Shown here: one piece after another, positions 16,289 to 23,047 of the stretch
Layout of the letters: each line of letters begins with the position of its first letter
Numbering within the stretch: the first letter of the stretch is position 1
Assembly (NCBI RefSeq): GCF_016765675.1
Contig: NZ_JAESWB010000380.1
Location: 1-42,799 of the forward strand
DNA length: 42,799 nt
Reading direction: 5' to 3'
Source: Neobacillus paridis
GTDB lineage: Bacteria > Bacillota > Bacilli > Bacillales > Cytobacillaceae
Translations under genes and position numbers: made by a program
The notes under the pieces: generated by a model
What the model saw: only the letters and a program-made list of their open reading frames with translations
Database searches by the model: none
What the model was told of the DNA's origin: nothing

Positions 16289-16308
16289 GGTTTAAGCGGG
16301 AGCTTTTT
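16278..16308 (+). terminator. Intrinsic terminator of hemZ, overlapping its stop
   Basis: 16278-16286 pairs with 16294-16302 (9 bp, one G-U), then five T. The 5' arm is the last codons of hemZ. Confidence 0.75.
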
Positions 16309-16535
16309 GTAAACATAACCACCATCCTTTTTAAAATGTAAGTCTAGTTTCATTTTATTAAAACTAGCCCAACACAGCTTAACGATATATGAATATTCTG
16401 TTACACTTTACCAATCTCCTTAGACAAAATATTGTTCTTAATAAAGGAATCCGCTGGCTTAACGGCGAATAGAATAGAGGACTGGAGCTCATAGAAATCT
16501 ATGGGTTTAAAACGCTAAAGGAGTGGTTATTAGCG

Positions 16536-18155
16536 ATGATGCAAACACCTTTAACAATGACGCAAATGATCAAAAGGGCAGAAATGTTTTTTCCAAAAAA
16601 GCAGGTGATTTCAAGGACTGCCAGCGGAATCCAGCGATTCACCTACAAACAAATGGCCGAGCGGACGCGCAGGCTTGCTGACAGGCTTGCCAAAATAGGC
16701 GTCGAAAAAGGGGATAAAGTAGGAACATTGGCATGGAACCACCATCGTCATTTAGAAGCCTATTTTGCGATTCCATGCATGGGAGCCGTCCTCCATACGA
16801 TAAACATCCGGCTTTCACCGCAGCATATCACCTATATCATCAATCATGCAGAAGATAAAGTCCTCCTAGTTGACCAAGACATCCTGCCATTGCTTGAAAA
16901 GTGCGCTTCAGAATTAAAGACTGTAAAAGCCTATATTGTCATGACAGATGATCAACAGCTCCCGGAAACAACACTCTCACCAATTTATCACTACGAAGAT
17001 CTTTTAAAAGAAGCAAATCCAAACTTTAACTTTCCTGAAGACATCGATGAAAATGCCCCGGCGGGAATGTGCTATACATCGGCAACCACCGGTAACCCAA
17101 AAGGAGTCATTTACACTCATCGCGGTATCGTTTTGCACAGCTTGGCGCTTGGACTTGTAGATGGCGGCGGCATCAGTGAACGGGATATCGCCATGCCAGT
17201 TGTCCCAATGTTTCATGTCAATGCCTGGGGAATGCCTTTTGCCGGGGTATGGTTTGGTACTACCTTGGTTCTGCCCGGGCCCTATTTTACCCCAAAAATA
17301 TTGGCGGAATTGATTGAGCAGGAGAAGGTTACCATCACTGCGGGTGTGCCGACGATATGGCTCGGCCTGCTAAAGGAACTTGAAGAAGGCAAATATGATC
17401 TAAGCAGCTTAAGAACGGTTTTATGCGGTGGATCGGCTGCACCAAAAGGAATGATTAAAACATTTGAACAAAAATATAACATTCCATTCAAGCATGCCTA
17501 CGGAATGACAGAAACAAGTCCGCTAACGCTTATTTCAACGTTAAAAAGCTACCAGGAGAACCTTGATCCCGAGGAGAAATTGGAACTTCGCTCAAAGCAA
17601 GGGACACTTGTTCCCTGCCTTGAAATGAAAATTATCGGTAAAGATGGAGAGGTCGCTTGGGACGGGAAAGAAATGGGCGAATTAGCCTTGAGGGGTCCGT
17701 GGATTGCCTCCGAATATTATAAAGATGAACGAACCGAAGATGCCTTCCGCGATGGCTGGCTCTATACCGGTGATGTGGTTACGATTGATGAGGAAGGTTT
17801 TGTCAAAATTGTCGACCGGACAAAGGATTTAATTAAGAGCGGCGGTGAATGGATTTCCTCCGTTGACTTGGAAAATGCATTAATGGCACATGAAGCAGTG
17901 TTTGAGGCCGCCGTTGTAGCCGTACCGCACGAACAGTGGCAGGAGCGGCCAATTGCTTGTGTCGTATTAAAAGATGCCTATAAAGGAAAAACAACAAAAG
18001 AAGAATTATTTGACTTTTTAAAACCACAGTTTGCAAAGTGGTGGATTCCGGATGATATACTTTTCCTTGAAGAAATTCCGAAGACATCTGTCGGGAAATT
18101 TCTAAAACGGACACTTCGGGATCAAGTGCAAAAAGGAGTCATTAACAAGAATTAA
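16536..18155 (+). CDS. Acyl-CoA synthetase (AMP-forming fatty acid-CoA ligase)
   Basis: 539 residues of the ANL superfamily. The AMP-binding P-loop is TSATTGNPKGV near 180, the ATP motif YGMTETSPLT near 325, and the adenylation hinge segment includes GWLYTGD near 410 and RTKDLIKSGGEWIS near 430; the catalytic Lys lies in KTSVGKF near 520. The protein most resembles AlkK-type medium/long-chain fatty acid ligases, activating fatty acids to acyl-CoA for beta-oxidation. AAAGGAG lies upstream of two consecutive ATG codons. The next gene, yhaR, is a crotonase-fold enzyme, which fits a shared role in acyl-CoA metabolism, though a hairpin and 138 nt separate them. I saw no clear FadR operator in the 247-nt upstream gap. 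Confidence 0.9.
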   Translation: MMQTPLTMTQMIKRAEMFFPKKQVISRTASGIQRFTYKQMAERTRRLADRLAKIGVEKGDKVGTLAWNHHRHLEAYFAIPCMGAVLHTINIRLSPQHITYIINHAEDKVLLVDQDILPLLEKCASELKTVKAYIVMTDDQQLPETTLSPIYHYEDLLKEANPNFNFPEDIDENAPAGMCYTSATTGNPKGVIYTHRGIVLHSLALGLVDGGGISERDIAMPVVPMFHVNAWGMPFAGVWFGTTLVLPGPYFTPKILAELIEQEKVTITAGVPTIWLGLLKELEEGKYDLSSLRTVLCGGSAAPKGMIKTFEQKYNIPFKHAYGMTETSPLTLISTLKSYQENLDPEEKLELRSKQGTLVPCLEMKIIGKDGEVAWDGKEMGELALRGPWIASEYYKDERTEDAFRDGWLYTGDVVTIDEEGFVKIVDRTKDLIKSGGEWISSVDLENALMAHEAVFEAAVVAVPHEQWQERPIACVVLKDAYKGKTTKEELFDFLKPQFAKWWIPDDILFLEEIPKTSVGKFLKRTLRDQVQKGVINKN

Positions 18156-18162
18156 CCAACCA

Positions 18163-18194
18163 CAGGACAAGGGGCAGGCATGTCCTTTGTCCTG
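18163..18194 (+). terminator. Strong hairpin after the acyl-CoA synthetase gene
   Basis: 18163-18176 pairs with 18181-18194 (14 positions with a few G-U or mismatched pairs, 4-nt loop). The T-run is lacking, so it may be a weak or factor-assisted terminator. Confidence 0.45.
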
Positions 18195-18293
18195 TATGCG
18201 TTTCGATAAAAATTCGATATATTATGAAAGTTCATCCTTTTTTTGTTTGTTTCATATATAATAGAATTGAATATTTGTGGGAGGAGATAAAAA

Positions 18294-19085
18294 GTGTCAA
18301 CCAATTTTGTAACCGATAAGGTAAATGTGAAGGTGGCTGGCCGAGTTGCAACCGTTGAGATGAATCGACCGGAAGCATTAAATGCCATGGATGTTGAGAT
18401 GATCAGGGGATTAGTCACAAAGCTGAAAGAAATTAGTGAATCGGATGAAATTGATATTGTCGTGTTAACCGGAAAAGGAAGAGCTTTTTCCGCAGGCGGC
18501 GATATTAAAACAATGCTATCGAACATGGATCCCTCAGCGTTTTATCCAGTTATGGACTGTATTAGCGAACTTGTCGTTACCCTTTACAGCATTCCCAAGC
18601 TAACCATAAGTGCCGTTACAGGTGCTGCGGCTGGCTTAGGATTTAGTTTAGCATTGGCAACAGATTATATCATTGCTGACAAATCGAGCAAACTGGCAAT
18701 GAATTTCATCGGTATTGGTTTGATACCGGACGGGGGAGCCCATTTCTTTTTAGAAAAAAGATTAGGTGAAACAAAGGCAAAGCAGATTATTTGGGATGGC
18801 AAAATGATGGGGGCAGAGGAAGCGCTTTCGCTTGGACTGATTCAAGAAGTTGCTGACGATGACCTTGAGACGGCCGTACATACGAGAGTAACCGATTGGT
18901 TAAACCGCCCTGTACAAGCCATGATTAGGACGAAAAAGATTTTAGCAGAGAAAAACCGGCCACAATTATTGAAGATTTTAGAACTAGAAAAACATGGTCA
19001 GCAGAAAATGCGTGAAACCCAGGATCATCAAGAGGGGATAAAGGCATTTATTGAAAAAAGAAAACCAACATTTATTGGGAAATAA
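18294..19085 (+). CDS. yhaR: YhaR, enoyl-CoA hydratase/isomerase-family protein
   Basis: 263 residues with a crotonase fold. The oxyanion-hole segment AFSAGGDI is near 65 and GAAAGLGFSLALATD near 110. The two Glu residues used by classical enoyl-CoA hydratases are not at their usual positions; instead an IGLIPDGG segment (near 142-149) carries the Asp typical of PaaG-like members, so isomerase or a PaaG-like ring/alkene chemistry is more likely than simple hydration. Start is GTG 18294 with GGAGGAGA upstream. It lies after an acyl-CoA synthetase, supporting a role in fatty acid or aromatic acid degradation. A hairpin terminator follows. Confidence 0.88.
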   Translation: MSTNFVTDKVNVKVAGRVATVEMNRPEALNAMDVEMIRGLVTKLKEISESDEIDIVVLTGKGRAFSAGGDIKTMLSNMDPSAFYPVMDCISELVVTLYSIPKLTISAVTGAAAGLGFSLALATDYIIADKSSKLAMNFIGIGLIPDGGAHFFLEKRLGETKAKQIIWDGKMMGAEEALSLGLIQEVADDDLETAVHTRVTDWLNRPVQAMIRTKKILAEKNRPQLLKILELEKHGQQKMRETQDHQEGIKAFIEKRKPTFIGK

Positions 19086-19092
19086 TAAGGCA

Positions 19093-19115
19093 GGGCGCAT
19101 GTAATTCATGCGCCC
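19093..19115 (+). terminator. Hairpin terminator of yhaR
   Basis: 19093-19101 pairs perfectly with 19107-19115, 5-nt loop, followed by a short T-rich stretch. Confidence 0.55.
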
Positions 19116-19122
19116 GCTTTAT

Positions 19123-19245
19123 GTCCAGCTCCAGCGCCAAGCCCCTCGAGGTCAAATAACCTTCTACCCAAAAAGTCAAAAAGCGGACTTTTAGGGTAGA
19201 AGAACATTTGCTTGTCAGGGATGATCGAGGCGCTTACGCTTTTCC
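19123..19245 (+). repeat. Dispersed intergenic hairpin repeat, copy A
   Basis: Shares both ends with copy B (29997-30177): GTCCAGCTCCAGCGCC at the 5' end, then CTCGAGGTCA, and GCTTGTC ... GAGGCGCTTACGCTTTT (copy B has AAGGCGCTTGCGCTTTT). The centre is a hairpin formed by about 19162-19179 with 19188-19204 around a conserved loop (AAAAAGC). Its stem sequence differs from copy B but still pairs. It lies between convergent yhaR and yhzD. Confidence 0.75.
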
Positions 19246-19247
19246 TA

Positions 19248-19433
19248 TTATGGATGGAAAAGCAACAGTTGGCCGCTTGGTGAGGTACAGCGGTGTGTTT
19301 TTTCCAATAAGTTTTTTTCAGCTAATAATTTTTCGCCTTGTTCCTTGGCCGCTTGATCGTTCTCTGCCTGGAAGGCCTCGTCAATTATCTTTTCGCCATT
19401 TGCTTCAAAAGCTGTTAATTTATAAGTTTTCAT
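19248..19433 (-). CDS. yhzD: YhzD-like small sporulation-associated protein
   Basis: 61 residues, MKTYKLTAFE to GQLLLFHP. The pattern (short N-terminal strand, acidic helix, THR..SPSG.LLLFH at the C-terminus) fits the YhzD-like family, and the length equals what I recall for B. subtilis YhzD. Gene order next to yhaR/yhaQ also fits. The ribosome binding site AAGGGGATG is 5-8 nt before the ATG on the minus strand. Its function is unknown; the family is restricted to spore formers. It ends 3 nt from the dispersed repeat copy A. Confidence 0.75.
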   Translation of the reverse strand: MKTYKLTAFEANGEKIIDEAFQAENDQAAKEQGEKLLAEKNLLEKTHRCTSPSGQLLLFHP

Positions 19434-19551
19434 TCTGCATCCCCTTTTTTAAATAGATTGATACTATTATTTTTGCATAATTCACCAAATTGTGCAAAGG
19501 AAGTCGGCATAATATGGTATATTTTTAGGGAGAAGGAAAGGAGTGAGGGGC

Positions 19552-20451
19552 TTGGCTTTAGAGCTGAAACATGTGACTAAACGCTTTGGGCAATTTACGG
19601 CAGTGGATGATTTATCATTGGTCATACCAGAAAAAGAAATATTTGGTTTTCTTGGGGCAAACGGTGCCGGAAAAACGACTACATTCCGCATGATTTTGGG
19701 TCTGCTTGACCCGAGTGGTGGAGAAATCAGCTGGGAGGGGAAGCCATTAAACTATTCCACCAGTCATTTGGTCGGCTATTTGCCGGAGGAAAGAGGCTTA
19801 TACCCAAAACTAAAGGTCCGCGACCAAATTGTTTACCTGGCAAGATTAAGAGGAATGACGAAGAACGAAGCACAGCAGGAATTAAAATTCTGGCTGGATA
19901 GATTTAGAGTTCCTGAATATGAGAATAAAAAGGTAGAAGAGTTATCAAAGGGGAACCAGCAGAAAATCCAATTTATTGCAGCTGTGATTCATAAACCAAA
20001 ATTACTTATTCTCGATGAGCCGTTTAGCGGCCTTGACCCGGTGAACGTGGAACAATTAAAGGATGCAGTGCTTGCCTTAAAAGAAAATGGTACAACGATC
20101 GTATTTTCAAGTCATCAAATGCACCATGTAGAGGAGTTGTGTGAACACTTATGTATCATGCAGAAAGGCAAGCCGGTTGTCCATGGGGCATTAAAAGAAA
20201 TTAAACGGGCATTCGGAAAAAAGAACCTGATCATTCATGGCGATTTTCCTTTGGAATCATTAAAGGATTTTCCTGGTGTGGTAAAGGCGAAGCCGACAAT
20301 GGAAGGCATTCTTTTGCAAATTGAAGGGGAGAGCGTAGCCGAAGCGATTTTACAGGAAATCGTTGGAAAGGGATTCATCCGGAAATTCGCCCTCGAAGAG
20401 CCCTCTTTGAATGATATTTTTATCGAGAAAGTAGGTGCCTCCTATGAATAG
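19552..20451 (+). CDS. yhaQ: YhaQ, ABC-exporter ATPase (NatA-like)
   Basis: 299 residues from TTG 19552 (ALELKHVTKR); AAAGGAG is 8 nt upstream, while GTG 19543 would overlap it. Walker A GANGAGKTT is near 38, signature LSKGN near 130 (the variant common in this exporter class) and Walker B LLILDEP near 155. The C-terminal 80 residues are the DUF4162-type extension of NatA-like ATPases. It overlaps yhaP, so both are made together as a two-component ABC-2 exporter. B. subtilis yhaQP is annotated as a probable sodium-efflux relative of NatAB; the substrate is not proven. Confidence 0.9.
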   Translation: MALELKHVTKRFGQFTAVDDLSLVIPEKEIFGFLGANGAGKTTTFRMILGLLDPSGGEISWEGKPLNYSTSHLVGYLPEERGLYPKLKVRDQIVYLARLRGMTKNEAQQELKFWLDRFRVPEYENKKVEELSKGNQQKIQFIAAVIHKPKLLILDEPFSGLDPVNVEQLKDAVLALKENGTTIVFSSHQMHHVEELCEHLCIMQKGKPVVHGALKEIKRAFGKKNLIIHGDFPLESLKDFPGVVKAKPTMEGILLQIEGESVAEAILQEIVGKGFIRKFALEEPSLNDIFIEKVGASYE

Positions 20452-21697
20452 TTTTTGGATTATTTTACTACATACCTACCTGACCAAATTAAAAAGCAAA
20501 TCGTTTATTATCACCACCATATTGACGGTTGTTATTGTCCTGGGACTGACCAATATTCAAAACATTATCAATCTCTTTGACAAGGGCGGTGCAAAGGAGA
20601 CCGTTGCAGTCTTGGATGAAACAGGTAAACTCTATGAGCCTTTGAAGCAGCAGCTTGCTGCGATTAATAAAGAGATTAAACTGACCATTTATTCTCATAA
20701 TGAAAAGGAGGCGGAAAAAGCGGTGGCAGCCGGAGATTTTGATGCACTCATCCAGCTGCGGTTAAACCAGGAGCAGCTCCCAGAAGCTGTATTTAAAGCA
20801 AAGAGCATTGCGGACACCTCGTTATTCACTGATTTGCAAACAGGTTTACAGCAGCTGAAGACAACGTTTGCCGCCTCCAAACTAAATTTAACCCAGGCCC
20901 AGCTGACAAAACTGTATGAACCTGTCAATTTCAAAAAGATTGCCTTGGAGAAAAATGCCAAGACCGAGGAGGAACTGAATCAGGCTAGGGGACTCGTCTA
21001 TTTCCTATTATTTATTATTTATTTCGCGGTCATCATGTATGCCAATATGATTGCGATGGAAGTGGCGACAGAAAAATCTTCAAGAGTCATGGAAATTTTA
21101 ATTTCCAGTGTCTCGCCGATTAAACAAATGTTTGCCAAAATATTAGGGGTTGGATTATTGAGCTTGACACAGCTCGTGGTATTTTTGCTTGTCGGCTATT
21201 ATTCGTTAAAAAGCAACATGAATTCATTTCAAGACGGCTTTTGGGATGTTTTTGGATTTGGAAATGTTCCAGTAATGACAATCATCTACGCTGTGGTGTT
21301 TTTTATTTTAGGCTATTTTCTTTATGCCACCCTTGCCGCCTTTTTGGGGTCGCTCGTCAGCCGGATTGAAGATGTCCAGCAAATGATTACCCCAATGACC
21401 TTATTAGTAGTGGCGGGATTTATGATCGCGATGTTTGGGCTTGGTAAACCGGATACTCCGTTTATCACGATCACGTCATATTTTCCTTTCTTCACACCAA
21501 TGATCATGTTCTTAAGGGTCGGAATGCTCTCCATTCCAGCTTGGGAGACAATGCTCGGGATTGCCATTCTTGTCGCGACGATTATCGTGTTAGCCATATT
21601 TGGCGCCCGCGTCTATCGCGGTGGCGTGTTAATGTATGGTAAATCCAGCTCTTTTAAAGATATTAAAAAAGCACTGCAATTAACGAAAAATGAATAG
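20444..21697 (+). CDS. yhaP: YhaP, ABC-2 type permease (NatB-like)
   Basis: 417 residues from ATG 20444 (MNSFWIILLH), inside the end of yhaQ with TAGGTG 6-8 nt upstream. One N-terminal membrane helix (about 17-38) is followed by an extracytoplasmic domain of roughly 140 residues and then five or six helices (from about 180), the standard NatB/ABC-2 layout. It forms the membrane part of the YhaQ exporter. A 7-bp hairpin with a T-rich tail (21708-21740) follows. Confidence 0.9.
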   Translation: MNSFWIILLHTYLTKLKSKSFIITTILTVVIVLGLTNIQNIINLFDKGGAKETVAVLDETGKLYEPLKQQLAAINKEIKLTIYSHNEKEAEKAVAAGDFDALIQLRLNQEQLPEAVFKAKSIADTSLFTDLQTGLQQLKTTFAASKLNLTQAQLTKLYEPVNFKKIALEKNAKTEEELNQARGLVYFLLFIIYFAVIMYANMIAMEVATEKSSRVMEILISSVSPIKQMFAKILGVGLLSLTQLVVFLLVGYYSLKSNMNSFQDGFWDVFGFGNVPVMTIIYAVVFFILGYFLYATLAAFLGSLVSRIEDVQQMITPMTLLVVAGFMIAMFGLGKPDTPFITITSYFPFFTPMIMFLRVGMLSIPAWETMLGIAILVATIIVLAIFGARVYRGGVLMYGKSSSFKDIKKALQLTKNE

Positions 21698-21707
21698 GAT
21701 TAAACAA

Positions 21708-21741
21708 AGCTCTGTCGTAAAGGCAGAGCTGTTATTAATTT
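21708..21741 (+). terminator. Probable terminator of yhaQP
   Basis: 21708-21714 pairs perfectly with 21724-21730, followed by GTTATTAATTTTA. The U-tract is interrupted, so it is moderate in strength. Confidence 0.55.
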
Positions 21742-21748
21742 TATCGGC

Positions 21749-21762
21749 AGAACGTGCATTCG
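21749..21762 (+). promoter_or_regulatory. LexA (DinR)-like box upstream of yhaO
   Basis: AGAACGTGCATTCG matches the Bacillus LexA consensus CGAACRNRYGTTCG at 12 of 14 positions. It stands 51 nt before the yhaO start, just upstream of a TACAAT-like -10. B. subtilis yhaONM is reported in the LexA regulon. Confidence 0.6.
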
Positions 21763-21812
21763 TATTTACGGAATGTTACAATAGAGAAAAGTACTAATGA
21801 AAGGAAATTTTG

Positions 21813-23030
21813 ATGAAAAAAATTTCGTTTATTCATGCCGCTGATTTGCACTTGGACAGCCCAATGGTTGGCCTGAAATTTTTGCCAGAAACGATTTTTA
21901 CCAGGATAAAAGAGAGTACGTTCACCGCGCTAAGAAAAATTACCGCAACGGCGATTGAAAGAAAGGTTGATTTTGTGATTCTTGCCGGTGATTTATTTGA
22001 TGGGGAGGATCGCAGCCTAAGAGCTCAATCCCGTCTCCGAAGGGAGATGCTCAAGCTTGAAGAAAATGGGATTCCTGTTTATGTCGTTCACGGTAATCAT
22101 GATCATTTAAATGGCTCATGGATTGACCTTAAGATGCCGGCGAATGTCCATGTGTTTGGCAGCCAGGTAGAAATGAAAACATTATTTACAAAAACCGGAG
22201 CAAAGGTTCATCTTTATGGGTTTAGCTATCCGACTCGTCATGTTTTTGAGCGAAAAATCGATCAATTTCAGAAAATAGATGGGGGTGATTTCCATATAGG
22301 AATCCTCCACGGGAATGAAAGTTCAAGCTCGGAGCATGACAATTATGCTCCGTTTACAATCAAAGATTTACGCGAGAAAGAGTTTGACTATTGGGCGTTG
22401 GGTCATATTCATAAACGGACGACTTTATCGGAACATCCCCCGATCATTTATCCGGGCAACATCCAAGGAAGGAGCAGAAAGGAAGCCGGAGTTAAGGGTT
22501 TTTATCATGTCAGCTTAAGTCAGAACGGGGTGGAAATGTCGTTGATTGAATCCGCAGATATTATTTGGGAGGAAGCGGAAATTGATGTTTCTTCGGCGGG
22601 AAGCTTTTTTGAAGTATTTCAATTATGCCGGGAAGAAATGAATCGGTATCGCAAGGATAAAATTGGCACACTGTTGACTGTTTATTTGAAAAATATCAAC
22701 TTAGAAGATGATCAAGAAAATAAAAGTATTCATGACGAACTTGTGGAGCTTCTTTTAGAAGAAGAACTAGAGGAAGAGTCCTTTGTTTGGATCGTTGATC
22801 TCCAAATTTCCGAAAGTAAATCAACGGATAAGGAACAGTTGGCGACAGAAGCCGGTTTCTATGCGGAACTTTTTCATACGCTTGATCACTACAATAACTT
22901 TGATCATGCCTTAGCGCCCCTTTACCGACATACGTTAGGACGAAAATATACGGTTCCACTGTCCCGGGGTGAACAGCGAGAGGTATTAAAAAAAGCTGAG
23001 AAGCTGCTGCTTAATCTGCTGAACAAATAG
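21813..23030 (+). CDS. yhaO: YhaO, SbcD-like metallophosphoesterase
   Basis: 405 residues from ATG 21813, with AAAGGA 7 nt upstream. Metallophosphoesterase motifs are in order: D-x-H in AADLHLDSP (near 10-15), GDLFDGED (near 55), GNHDH (near 93) and GHIHKR (near 200). The C-terminal 150 residues are a family-specific cap. It fits the nuclease half of an SbcCD/Mre11-Rad50-like pair with YhaN, 17 nt downstream. The LexA-like box upstream links it to DNA damage. B. subtilis YhaO is about the same length (408). Confidence 0.9.
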   Translation: MKKISFIHAADLHLDSPMVGLKFLPETIFTRIKESTFTALRKITATAIERKVDFVILAGDLFDGEDRSLRAQSRLRREMLKLEENGIPVYVVHGNHDHLNGSWIDLKMPANVHVFGSQVEMKTLFTKTGAKVHLYGFSYPTRHVFERKIDQFQKIDGGDFHIGILHGNESSSSEHDNYAPFTIKDLREKEFDYWALGHIHKRTTLSEHPPIIYPGNIQGRSRKEAGVKGFYHVSLSQNGVEMSLIESADIIWEEAEIDVSSAGSFFEVFQLCREEMNRYRKDKIGTLLTVYLKNINLEDDQENKSIHDELVELLLEEELEEESFVWIVDLQISESKSTDKEQLATEAGFYAELFHTLDHYNNFDHALAPLYRHTLGRKYTVPLSRGEQREVLKKAEKLLLNLLNK

Positions 23031-23047
23031 AAAGGAGTGCCTGCTGT

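Noticed and set aside
16289..16535. FadR operator or T-box before the acyl-CoA synthetase
   Set aside because: No TGAATGA-type palindrome and no T-box sequence could be found; only A/T-rich sequence and a ribosome binding site are present.
19208..19456. 82-codon plus-strand frame
   Set aside because: It is antisense to yhzD and begins inside the dispersed repeat.
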